From assembly GCA_037176905.1 (NCBI GenBank), contig JBBBWG010026979.1, forward strand, positions 91,319 to 155,318: 64,000 nt of DNA. The letters run 5' to 3'. The translations under genes and the position numbers were made by a program. Below the pieces are notes generated by a model. That model saw only the letters and a program-made list of their open reading frames with translations, did not search any database and was not told the DNA's origin. Shown here piece by piece: positions 46,425 through 57,697 of this stretch. This DNA comes from Azolla pinnata (Eukaryota; Streptophyta; Polypodiopsida; Salviniales; Salviniaceae). The stretch's first letter is position 1; the number at the start of each line of letters is the position of its first letter.

Positions 46425-47908
46425 ATCTGAAGCTCGCTGGAAGATGGAAAGGAAGGAAGCACGGGAGGAAGGAACACCCACGATATTTGCATACTAAAAA
46501 TTCACACTAGATCCGTATGATGATAAAGAGTGGCTAGGAATGAATTTGGCGATGATGTCCCTCAGATAATGTTAGGTTTCTTATCTGCTTAAGGAGCTAG
46601 CTATGGAGGTCGAGATTGTTGGGCGCTTTCCTGGTTTTGAAGGTTTTAAAACAGGAGTACTGGTGTAGACAGGGATTGAGCTCCTAACCAATCCTCTACT
46701 TACCAATATTGTATCGTTCCATTTTCTAATATATATAAGTTTGTTTTACAATGGAAAGGAAGTAACAGCAGAGTCTAAATTATGCATCGGGTCCAGAAAG
46801 GCTCAACAGAATCTCTGAATGTGTTTGTGTGAAAAATCAATATTTTCCCGTTTTTACATTCACCTTCTTTGAAAGGGTGGATTGGGATGTAACCCACCTC
46901 TTTCTGATGCCTCGTTTCTGGTTACCCCCCTATACAGCAGCCGACTCGACTCAAGTCAGTTCCATTGCAAATTGCAATGAAACTTCCTTGAGAATCAAAG
47001 CTTTATCCCTTTTCATTGATTGCTGACTCTCACAAAAAAACTGCCCATCAACCAACATTAACCGAAAGGAGCGGATAGCAGAGGATATTATATTTCAGAA
47101 AACACAAGTAGATTTTGTTTGGCCATTTAAGTACGCTCTATTTGGGGAAAATTCGATTATCCCAAGTCCCAGTGGTATGCTGGACTCAAATCTGTACAGT
47201 GCACATAGCCTGTGTGGACCACTTACTCTATCAGAATAATACTACTTAGTCCCACAAGGTCAATTGTGTGGTACTACTACAGAGCGATTTTCAAATCTGC
47301 TCATGGAGTTAATTATACACAGCTGATCTTTAGAAATATTATGTATGGGGCGCGTGTTACTTTCGTAGTACATGGTACCAGAAATTGCCAAACGGCTGTC
47401 AGAAGAAATAAACAACTATACAGGAACTCAAAAATTGTGCCAAAGTATCATACTAAATACAAGTATTTGTTGTTTGGAAGGATAAAATCCTATGAGAGCT
47501 AGATCAAATGTGCCAAGGGTGTTGGCTTCTTGAGGTCAGAATATTCTAATGTAGGCATGGTTCCCTTGAGTGGCATATGACAGAAGTCCAGCATTAATGG
47601 TTTTTATTATGAGCTTCCCCAGTGCCTTTCTCTTCAAAGGACGACCTTTCCTGCATACTTGAAGATATATTGAGCAGAGCACCTGTCATTTACGCACTCA
47701 TCAACACAACCATAACAATCTTGACTGTCAAGGTTATGGATAATTTATACAACCCACAGAGGTTATTTCAACTCAGGAAGTTTGAAACTGAATTTAGCCC
47801 CCAGAAAAAGCAGAGGGTCTTCTTCTTCTTTGTGTTGCAGTAATTACACCGTATATTTTACAAAGGTTCTTGTGCTATCAACGGGGCCTCTAATATTGTG
47901 GCCAAACC
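46425..47908. other. Spacer between convergent ferritin and SnRK1-beta genes
   Basis: It should contain both 3' UTRs. Reading frames are short and unrecognised; no repeats or RNA genes were found. Confidence 0.5.
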
Positions 47909-50261
47909 TCATCTTCTTAGAGGTTTGTGAAGAATAACTGTAATGTACTTGCTGCGGAATCGATGAGTGAATCCGAGAGTCAGAACTGGGCTACGAGCTT
48001 GTTTTCTAGTCTCAAGAAACAAATGATTCAGAATCACATGATCTGGCCTTGGTGAAGCAGAGATACTCGCACTAGCCGAGTGTAGGGATTCAAGCTCGCT
48101 ATTCAGATGCAGCTGAGATGGCAGCAATGGTGGGTCCTTACTGTAGTCCTCTGCACTGGGCAGATAGTTATCGTAGCTGGATTCGGGTGATGATGGTGTT
48201 TCGAACTCGGCAAGACCATCCAGGCTTTCTGGAACATAATCCTGCAGCATGGAAGATCTTGTATCATGGGACATGAACTAATTCATGACATTTGTTTAGC
48301 TTTCGACGTTCTCCAAATGGTTTTATGGCAGCCGAAATCATCTCAAATTGAGAAATGCATAAACATCATGCGCAAAGTCCACAGAAATCTTATAATATGG
48401 CCATTGTGCATGTTGGCATGCAAACATATTTGTTTGTTGAAAGAAATAAAGGAATTGTAATCCCAGTTAGAAGAAACCGTTACTATTTATACCTTGCTTG
48501 GAAGGAATAAGTGAATTGTAGTACCTTTTTCTCATGAGAAATGCTATGCTACAATAGGCACACTTGGTTGCCTGCCCATGGTTCTCTTTCTGTGAGTTGG
48601 ATAAGACCCATACTTCAGTTCTTTTTTTTACAGACATTAATGTATTCTTCTTTTCCTCGCATCACCAAAGAATAATGTTTCTGCCGTGATTTAGAACAGC
48701 CAACAAGTTTACTGCATCTCATTCACATATGGCTCATACAAACAAATGTTATCCAGTTGCATTTTGTTTCAACAGTCAGTTCACAGACTAGCTTAGCTTC
48801 CAGTTGGCAGAAGACGTTTGCGCCTTCAAGTGTATAGGACAGTTTGGCTGTGCCAATCAAGTTTTGATTCTACATCACCTTTTCTGAAGAGAGATAGAAT
48901 CAGCACTGAAAATTTAATCCCACTGCTAAACACAGAATCCAGTTCACTCAAAATCACTTTCCTGTCAATAGAACTTTGAGGGTAAAATCTAAAGAACCTG
49001 AAATTGGCTAATGATTTCCCTTCTATTCTAGGAACTTTTCAGCCGTCTGAAAAATTATAGAGGTACTGTTTTAAGTGGGTCTTTGAAACCTCTGTTACCT
49101 CACCAACAGGCAAGAATGAAGCGTTATTGGTTGAATAGGAACGTCTTTTCAACAGTACAGGTCTCTGGGAAACAACTTTCACCAATAATCCTTCGATTCT
49201 GCATACAGTTACTCTGAAAAACCGTCCACTCTTATGATACGTTTTTGACTTTGGGCGATATGAATTACTAATGGTTTAAGTTGCCATTTCCACAACATAA
49301 TGGAGACAATTGAATGCACAATATGCATACACGTGAGGTGCATAAATGGTTACTGGCAATAAAAGAAACCAGCGCTACATCACTTCACTTCCAAGAGTGA
49401 AGTGAACGGAAAAAATGAAAATCTTCAAATTGAAAAATTTTCAAAACCATTGAATCTTTCAACAATATTTCAGCTAACACGGAAGATAAATATACACTTT
49501 TACATAAAAAGTTAGAAGATTACCTGTACATCAAGGACGTTCATAGCTTTCCCTTTTGTGTCAAAAATTAACAGCAAGTCCGGAGCATGTCTCAATTCCC
49601 CATCGACGATGAATCTATAATGATACACTCCTTCAGGGAGGATCTTAATGAGTGCGAATCCCTTTCCTGACTTTTGTAATGGAATTCTGGCATCATATAG
49701 CCCCAAGTTAAGTAGAGCTGCAAACAGAGTTTTCTAAAGAATGACTAAGTATATAGCAATACCTTGAACTCCAATCATCCCAAGAGCCTTCCACAGAAAC
49801 ATTTGTCCCTCCATACTTCCATTCAATCAGCGTAGCAATCATATTTTCTGGTTCGGTTGCTTGACTCTCCTTTTCAGATGCGTACATATGAGATTGGACC
49901 ATACTTTTTGGGTAAAGTGGAGAATTGGCATGCTGCACAAATTGCAGATTGAGGTTTTACAGTATGAACTTAGTGATGTATGCTTGGGCATGCTTTGGAA
50001 TCAGAAGTGCCAACACTTTGGGCACATCCAATGGGCAATGCAGCCATGGCTAGGCAGTCTCATGAAGCAGGTATTTCTGCAACCCATGATTCTATAAACT
50101 ACAAACAGTCCTTAGCACACATGAGCTATAAAGATTTATTGATCTCCCCATACCATCACCGACTTGAGAAGAGGTGACAATCATCTTCGTCGAGCCATCA
50201 GGAATTTGCGATGGCTTTAATGAACAAGGCAATGGGAGTGCATCATCTCCATGAGATACAA

Positions 50262-50307
<46 letters not shown>

Positions 50308-50931
50308 CTATGCATGCATGTATGCAATACGTGCCTATATACAGCATTCGTGCAACGAGGTACAAAGACATGAGAGAACCTGCTCAGTAAGAATCGAGGG
50401 TGAATCTGTGGCAGCTCCGGTTGGGTTCATCACCGATGGCAAGATGGTACTGTTGGACGATGATTCATGATGAGGTGAAGGCAGAGGAGGAGGAGCAGCA
50501 GCAACTGTAGTAGAATTCATGGCACTGACCGCTCCAGGTCCCAAACCTGGCGCACCAGGCATCGAAGTAGCCGCCATGATCGCGTGGCCTGAGATCTGCT
50601 GATACCGAGAAACTACATTCGCATTGTTGCTTATGGAGGAGCTGTTGCAGTACAACGGGCTGGTGTTCTTCTCGGCGGAGATTGCACCATGGCCCGCCGC
50701 CACGATGCCCAGGTTCGGGACCTGCACAGAGAGAGGTCTGGAAGGATGTCCAACAGAAGAAGAAACCCTAGCGCAGGTGTCGCTGGCTTCGGCGGGGTCG
50801 AGGGAGGCCGAAGAGATCTCCGCGGTTTCGAGTTCTGGCAGCGGAGAAGGAGGAGGCGGAGGAAGAGGAAGAGCTCCTCCGTCGCCGTCATCACCGTCGG
50901 CTACCCTCATGGCTGCGTTCGCATTTCCCAT
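47909..50931 (-). CDS. AKINB1: SnRK1/AMPK beta subunit (CBM48 + ASC)
   Basis: Scaffold subunit of the SnRK1 energy-sensing kinase, bridging the alpha and gamma subunits. Exon 1 (50931-50380) starts MGNANAA, an N-myristoylation sequence that fits the chosen ATG, and encodes a Pro/Ser-rich variable region. A short exon (about 50213-50163, PSQIPDGSTKMIVTSSQ) is tentative. The next exon (about 49917-49765) carries WKYGGTNVSVEGSWDDWSS, the start of the CBM48 glycogen/starch-binding domain. It continues in about 49690-49524 with LQKSGKG, ILPEGVYHYRFIVDGELRHA and MNVLDVQ. The last exon (48241-47909) opens with DYVPESLDGL and holds the ASC domain (DPPLLPSQLHL, HVILNHLFLE, THRFRSKYITVILHKPLRR). About 420 residues, longer than usual because of the N-terminal region. 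A (CA)n tract (50265-50306) lies in intron 1. Confidence 0.88.
50265..50306. repeat. (CA)n microsatellite in SnRK1-beta intron 1
   Basis: About 20 perfect CA repeats. In the gene's sense strand it is (TG)n, about 50 bases before the tentative second exon, in the position of the intron's 3' part. Confidence 0.95.
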
Positions 50932-51159
50932 TTCACAAAGGGAGAGGAGATCCGCAAGGAAACAGGAGGATCGATCAGCAGCCGGCCCGCCGAGCCATGG
51001 AAGGGAGGAGGGCGGAGGAGGAAGAAGAGGAAGAGGAGGCACCAAACCAACAAAGAAAGCTCTCTAGGGTCTGGCGATGGCGATGGCGATGGCGTGTGGA
51101 TAATGTAGAATAAAGCAGAGGGCTTCCTCGTCTTCCTGCTCCCTGCTCCCTGCTTTCTT

Positions 51160-52190
51160 CCTGATGATGATGATGATGATGATGATGATGCAGAGCTGCT
51201 GCTGCTTCCTGCTTCTGGAATCTTGAGAGGAAGTGGATAAAGGCCACGCCATGTCTGCAGGAAGCCTCCGCCTTTTTCTGCTGTCCTTTCCCCTCCCCTG
51301 CTCCTCCTGCTCTGTCAGAAATGGCGATGGTGATGATGGTGGTGATGGTGATGATGGTGATGATGGTGATGGTGGTGATGATGCTCATTCTGCTGATGCT
51401 GGTGATGCCGATGATGGTGATGGTGGTGCTACTGATGATGCTGATTCTGCTGATGATGCTGATAATGGTGCTGTTGATGGTGCTCGTTCTGATGATGATG
51501 CTTATGCTGATCGTGATGGTGCTGATGGTGCTCATTCTGATGATGATGGTGCATGATGGTCATGATGGTGATGGGCGGGGACGCTGAGGATGCTGTTGTT
51601 GATGATGCAATGGAGGATGATGGTGTTGACTGCTGATGATGATGATGGTGATGATGATGATGGTGTTGATGCGGGTGATTCTGATGATGATGGTGCTGCT
51701 GATGTTGATGATGATGATAGTGGTCTGGTGGTGATGCGATGGGGATGATGGTGTTGCTGCTGCGGATGATGATGGTGGTGATGGTGATGGTGCTGGTGGT
51801 TGGTGATGGTGATGACGGTGTTGCTGTTGATGATGATGGTGGTGGTGATGATTGTGATGGTGATGTTGGTGATGCCGGTGATGGTGACGACAGTGTTGTT
51901 GTTGATGATGGTGGTGATGGTGATGATCGTGATGATGTTGATGTTGGTGCATACATACCCTTGCCCTGCATGCATACATACCCGCATGTGCATGCACATA
52001 CATACGCACACATGCATGCACGCCATCACACATCGACACGCGCACCATGCGGTCAAGCATGCATGGCAGCATGGATGCATGCACTGCCCACATACACCAG
52101 ACACATGCAAGCATGCATACTCACCCACATATGCATGCGCACATGCACGCCGGTGACCCACCACATACATATTATACGTATGTATGTGTA
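51160..52190. repeat. About 1 kb of GAT/GGT triplets passing into CATG/CACA simple sequence
   Basis: A pure GAT run (about 51162-51190) is followed, after 51315, by ~630 bases dominated by GAT, GGT and GCT triplets. From 51955 this changes to CATG/CACA-rich sequence with GCATGCATG words. It separates the divergent SnRK1-beta and DHHC genes. Poly-His, poly-Met and poly-Ser frames across it are repeat artefacts. Confidence 0.9.
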
Positions 52191-52960
52191 TACTCCGCTG
52201 GTTTGAAGCCATCGAGGTTTCGGGGGGCGAGCTTGCGGTGGGGCCTGCACTTGCTCTCCAGGATGATGGTCCCCAGACGCCTGTTCTCGACTCGTCGAGT
52301 AATGACAAAAGAATGAGGATGAATATGCAGATCCCTGTTGTTATCTGCATGTTCAAGAAGAAGAAGAAGAAGAAGAAGAAGAAGAGGTACAAGATCGGTT
52401 TCTGGAAATCGTTGTGCGATTCAGGAGCCGAACTTCGGCTGCGCTTATTAAGGAAGGGCGATTGTGAGCTTCAGCACAGCACTTTTGCGAGATCGATTCG
52501 CTCTGCGGAGAAGCGGAGAGGATGGATCTACGGCCGAAACCACGAGGTGGAACGCAAAATGCATTCGATGAGGAGAATCCCCCTTCCGTGGTTCGAACGA
52601 CTGCGGCCATGGCAACGGAGGCGTGCTGGGAGCAGGGGGCTCGATCGATCTAACGCAATAAACTCCCTTATCAAGCCATGATCCACATCGCGCCAGTTCT
52701 CTCGTCGGGTCTCATTCTGCAGCCGCCAACTCGTTCTTCTCCGGGCGCCTTCTTGCTCCCTCTTGCATTCGAGAGCTGTATAAGCTCCCTCCTTGCAGTG
52801 CGCTGAAATTCGAGCTTAATTGTATTTGCAAAGCAAACCCATCGGACCAAGATCGCAGATCCTGCCGACTCTCGATACATGCTCTTCTTCTTCTTCTTCT
52901 TCTTCTTCTTCTACAGTTTTTCGAGACGAGAGAAGACAGGCAAGAAACCCGAAATGCGTG
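52191..52960. other. Spacer with GAA and CTT runs
   Basis: (GAA)n at 52356-52387 and (CTT)n at 52880-52912. Between them is GC-richer sequence without a gene I can recognise. Confidence 0.55.
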
Positions 52961-52963
52961 AAA

Positions 52964-53118
52964 CCCTAACCCTAACCCTAACTGCCGAAACCCTAGATGC
53001 TTGAAACCCTAACCCTAACGCTAACTGCCGAAACCCTAGATGCTTGAAACCCTAACCCTAACCCTAAATGCTTAAAACCCTAAATGCTTGAAACCCTAAC
53101 CCTAACCCGAACCCTAAA
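52964..53118 (+). repeat. CCCTAA/AAACCCTAGATGCTTG minisatellite upstream of DHHC gene
   Basis: Runs of CCCTAA (six-base unit) alternate with AACTGCCG and AAACCCTAGATGCTTG segments, in about four larger repeats. It ends about 290 bases before the DHHC start codon. The pattern parallels the Lhcb3 array in joining telomere words to a unique spacer, but the spacer sequence and unit length differ. Confidence 0.9.
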
Positions 53119-53404
53119 AAGCTTGGCAGGGGCATTTTGGAGAAAACAGAGAAAGGGCAGAGACAAGAGGAATGAATTCCAGCAAAAACTCGGACGAAGG
53201 AAGGAACGAAGATCTGCTGCTGCTGCTGCTTCATGGTCTCTGCTTCGCCCCATGGCGCTGGCCATGGCGGGCTCAGCTGCGGCGCCGACGAGCTAGGGCG
53301 ATGGAGCCCCCCCTAAGCAGATCATCTTCTTCTTCTTCATCGAGTCTCCAAATTTCGCGCAGAGGAGAGAAGCAGGCGACTCCCAGGACGGGTAGCTCGC
53401 AGCT

Positions 53405-56400
53405 ATGGCTACACCCAACGTGGGCGATTTCTCGTCGGCCCTCCGCCGGTGCTCCTCCTCCTTGCCTGTTGTCGCTGTCACTGCGCTCGTCTGCTTCGTG
53501 TACTACACCGTAGTGTTCCTCGTCATCCGGGATGAGTCGTGGAGGAGAGGGACCGTGCCCCATGTTCTCCTCTTTACGTGGCTTACCCTCATGGCCATGC
53601 TCTCGTATGCCCTCTCCATCCTCCGCGACCCTGGCTCTGTTCCCCGCACCTACACGCCGGACGTCGAAGAACGCCAGCATCACAACCCGCAATTTCTTCA
53701 TCAAGCGAAACGCAAGGTATGCTCAGAGATCAACCTTGTTGAGATGGGAAATCGATCTCAGTTCTCTTGTTCGATCCGATGGAGAGAGAAGAGGGATTAG
53801 TAGCAAAGCATGAAGGAAATATGATGAGAAATGGCATGCCTTTGGTTGTACATGTATGCTGAAGAATTGCAACTTTTCTTATGGCAAACATCAGAGAAAT
53901 GGAATGGTTTTGGTAGTGCCGGCTGAGGTTGCATGCTTTCTTTTTTGTTCTTTCTATATTTCGGTTAAGCATCGGACATAAGACTGGTTGAGATGTTTGG
54001 CGTTTAATCATTCAATGATCTAATCTCTATGGCCGGCTGATTGAGTTCGCCCGTGATCCCAGCATGTATGTGTATATTAATTTTTTTCCATCTATTTCTA
54101 TCTGCATAGTTTTCTCTTTATGTTGCTGTTGGTTTTTCTTTAAATAATTGGGTCCATTCCATATTTGTATTTATTCCTTCTTCAGAGTATGAACCTACTG
54201 TTACCAAAGCATGAGCTGATATAGAATCCACCTGCAAAGATGTGTAACGCTTTTTTAGCATGTACCTCATCAATATGATTAACTTGCATTTGCTGCTTTC
54301 GTGCATCAAACGTATGCTACTAGCTAACATCTCGAGAATTAGAGGGTTTCTGCCTGTCATAAATTTATGTCTTAGTTCCAGTAAATCAACACATAAATAG
54401 TACATCAATAAATCTTCCATGCTTGGCAGAGATAGAGATGCCGCAATCATGTTTTATAGTTATGAGGTTGAGGTACAACCGAGATTGTGTTCTCATTGGG
54501 GTTCGGAATATAATGTTTTGGAGTGATGGGATTATTGTGAGCTACATGTTGTATATGGTGATTGTGTAGTTCAATTCAGTAAATGTGAAAGATGTTCCTT
54601 AAGGAACGAGCTCCGTGCTGTAATTTAAGCCATGGCATTGCTACTAAAGCATGTAACACAATCCATACTTTAGACATGAAAAATTATTGGTCATGAAGGT
54701 TTCGTATATATGTCATAAGACAAAGGAATTGCGTTTACTTTTTATCAGTTTTGTTCAGATATGTCTGGGTGTTTCGCATCAGCTAAAATAAATCCTTATA
54801 CTAATACATTTCAGGGTGGTGATCCACGATATTGCCAAAAGTGTGATGCGTACAAACCTGCTCGGGCTCATCATTGCCGTATATGCAAGAGATGTGTGCT
54901 AAGGATGGTATTGTCATATGCACTGCTTGATTCAACCATATGAATTATATACAGGGCAACAGTATGTGTTTTTATGTTAAAAACATGTTTGAGATAGTCT
55001 CCTGTTGCATTATGGATATTTGATTCTCAATTTATGCGGAGGACCCATTATCCGAATCGATAAACAATGTCCATGAGTAGAGATTTAACAACAGTTTCAA
55101 TTCTTATGGGTCTGTTTTTAAACCGTTTTCCAGGATCACCACTGCTCTTGGATTAACAATTGTGTTGGTCACAATAACTACAAGACCTTCTTTCTTTTTG
55201 TTTTTTATGTTGTTCTGGCATGTATCCATGCTCTGGTAATGTTTTGTTCGTTTACTCTATAATGTTTATAAGTTGTAATCCATATATATTGATAATTACA
55301 CGATTTGAGTAACCGGGTTTTTGTCTGTGATTACAGATACTTATTGCACATCATGCTATGGACTTTGTAAGGGATACTGAACGATCTGCTCCCCCATTTG
55401 TTTCAACATCAGCTATTCTCAAAGTAATGCCTGCTGTACTCATTGATGTTAGGATGTGCTGGATGTGTTTTGGGTGAACTTATTTTGATCGACTCACTTA
55501 CATTTTAACAGGCAGTCTGTGCAATTATTTTAGCTCCGCTTTCAATTGCTCTGATCGTTCTCCTAGGGTGGCACATATACTTACTCTTAAATAACAAGAC
55601 AACTATTGAGGTAGTAAGATGTATCTCTTATGTTCATTTGTATTTTTCATCTATCCATTAGATAATGTCTCTGTATATGTGAAGATATTTGTATAAGTTT
55701 GGTGTCTTCTATTTTATCTTTGCTTGGTTCTGATGTGTACTGTCACATTGCAATATCCATGAAAATGCAATAAGGGCATGTTATGAACATGGAATGTCCT
55801 GAGATTAGAATCTCTTAATCTGGATAAACTATGTCGTTATTTGTATATGTACGTGTTTTCTGGATGTGGGATGAAGGTTTCTAATTTTCAGAATCTAAGC
55901 TTTGAACTTACAGAGATTCAATTTTTGGTATAATGTAGTACCATGAGGGTGTAAGAGCTCGTTGGCTTGCGAGAAAAGCTGGTCAGACCTATCGACATCC
56001 TTACAACATTGGATACTTTTCAAATCTTAAAATGGTATTGAAGCCTCTTCTTGGGTATATATATTCTATAGATACTGTGAATTCAGAACTATGCTGGCAA
56101 AAACATAGGCTTCTTAAACATTGCGCTACACAATTGGGTGATTGTTTCTCTGGATGAGATATTCAGGGAAACGTTTCATCATTGCATTACACCATGGGTG
56201 GCTGTAAGCAATCATTTAACCTTGGGATTTGCAGAGCTAAATCCTCAATGCACACTATGAACCAAATCTGCATAAATAATATAATTGCTTTTTAAATTTT
56301 TGCTATATTGGAAATTTGCAGATTTTTGGGCCCAATCCAGTTACTTGGCTATGCCCAACTTTTGTTGATCATATAGGCTCAGGAATGGAATTTCCTACTG

Positions 56401-56426
56401 TAAATAATGGGAATTCCAGTGAATAA
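53405..56426 (+). CDS. PAT: DHHC-type protein S-acyltransferase (PAT15/16-like)
   Basis: Membrane enzyme adding palmitate to cysteines of target proteins, usually on Golgi, ER or plasma membranes. Exons 53405-53716, 54815-54907, 55134-55235, 55337-55423, 55512-55610, 55939-56034 and 56322-56426 sum to 297 residues plus stop, each in phase. Two N-terminal membrane segments lie in exon 1 ([37 protein letters not shown]), followed by the DPGSVP motif. The cysteine-rich domain reads [20 protein letters not shown], then the catalytic [19 protein letters not shown]. Two further membrane segments follow ([36 protein letters not shown]). The TTxE motif is present as TTIE, and [11 protein letters not shown] closes the conserved part. 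The small size and exon pattern resemble the PAT15/16 group; the subgroup is not certain. Confidence 0.94.
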
Positions 56427-56517
56427 AAACCGAAATGAGTGTACACAATGAGATCGCCCAACAAGATTCCAGCTTTAAGCAGGTAACTACTTCCAGTCTG
56501 TGCTGTATGCAAGCAAG

Positions 56518-56633
56518 CGCCACACGACACTACAAACTCTGTACAACGTGAGGGAAAGACGAAAGGAAACTATGGCGCCACATGACGCTACAAACTCTGT
56601 ATACCGTGAGGGAAAGATGAAAGGAAACTCTGG
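56518..56633. repeat. 58-bp tandem duplication downstream of DHHC gene
   Basis: Two adjacent copies share CTACAAACTCTGTA and GTGAGGGAAAGA and differ at a few bases (GAAAGACG/GAAAGATG; ACTATGG/ACTCTGG). Confidence 0.85.
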
Positions 56634-56784
56634 CTAAAAACTTCTTACAATGTCTCTAGGTGAATTATCTTGCGTGGATCTTTTCTGTAATGTCTCACTA
56701 AAACTAGAAGGAAAGCCATTTTTTTAATGTTCTTTCAGAGTGCTCTCTTCACGTATATTTAGACTGCCTACAATTCAACCTGCT

Positions 56785-57290
56785 AAAATTGGAAGCAATG
56801 TACATGTATTGCCATGACAAGCAATGTGCAGAATTAAAAATCAAAGGGAAGAACTCGTTATATGCAAAATTTCATAAGCCACCCCTGTACTTGTCTCTGT
56901 TCTTGAATGCATTTGTTGCTTTCTAAATATTGATTTCCTTAAAATGTGCTGTTTTCAATTATATTTCCAAATCTAGTAGTATGTTGTGTTTAATGAAACG
57001 CAGAGTGAAATTTTATTATGTCCAGTCAAAAATTGAAAGCAATGTACATGTTGGTGAGTCCACTAATTATAGACAAGCAATGTGCAGCATTAAAATTCAA
57101 AGGGAAGAATTCGTTGCATGCAAAATTTCATATGCTACCCCTGTACTTGATTCTATTATTGAAGGCATTTGTTGCTTTCTAAATATTGATTTCCTTAAAA
57201 TGTGCTGTTTTCAATTATCTTTCTAAATCTAGTAGTATGTTGTGTTTAATGAAACGCAGAGTGAAATCCAATTATGTCCAGTCAAAACCA
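56785..57290. repeat. ~250-bp tandem direct duplication
   Basis: The segment about 56785-57030 recurs at about 57035-57290. Both copies contain TTGTTGCTTTCTAAATATTG and TAGTAGTATGTTGTGTTTAA, with scattered substitutions and small indels. No coding potential was recognised. It lies in the spacer between the convergent DHHC and TauE genes. Confidence 0.87.
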
Positions 57291-57697
57291 CCCGGATATG
57301 TTGAATGTGGTACTGGTTTAGTATGATCAGCTTAGATGAAGGTTTCTAAAGATGCTGACCCTTGAAACAGTCGGCTGATGGTTGATAACATGCAAAAGAT
57401 GAGAAGATGAAGGAAGAGGCCGATAGACGAAGAAGACAAGAGCGAGAAGAAAGACGATTGCAAGTTTTGAACCCACATGCATATCAGATAAACTGTAGAA
57501 CTCTTGGAATAATGATATACATTAAATAACAAACATGATACTCCAATGGATAATGCCTAGGTATAAATAATGCTCATCAATCAGAATTGTACAAAACAGC
57601 CTTCATGACAGTGACTTAACTGAAGAAAAGAGTAATGTGGAGATTATTGCTGGTAGAGAAGAATACTGTTTATTTCAGCTGGCATACGAACATCTCT

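Noticed and set aside
51429-52392. Long His/Ser/Pro-rich frames
   Set aside because: Translations of simple triplet and CATG repeats in all frames, with no conserved domain.
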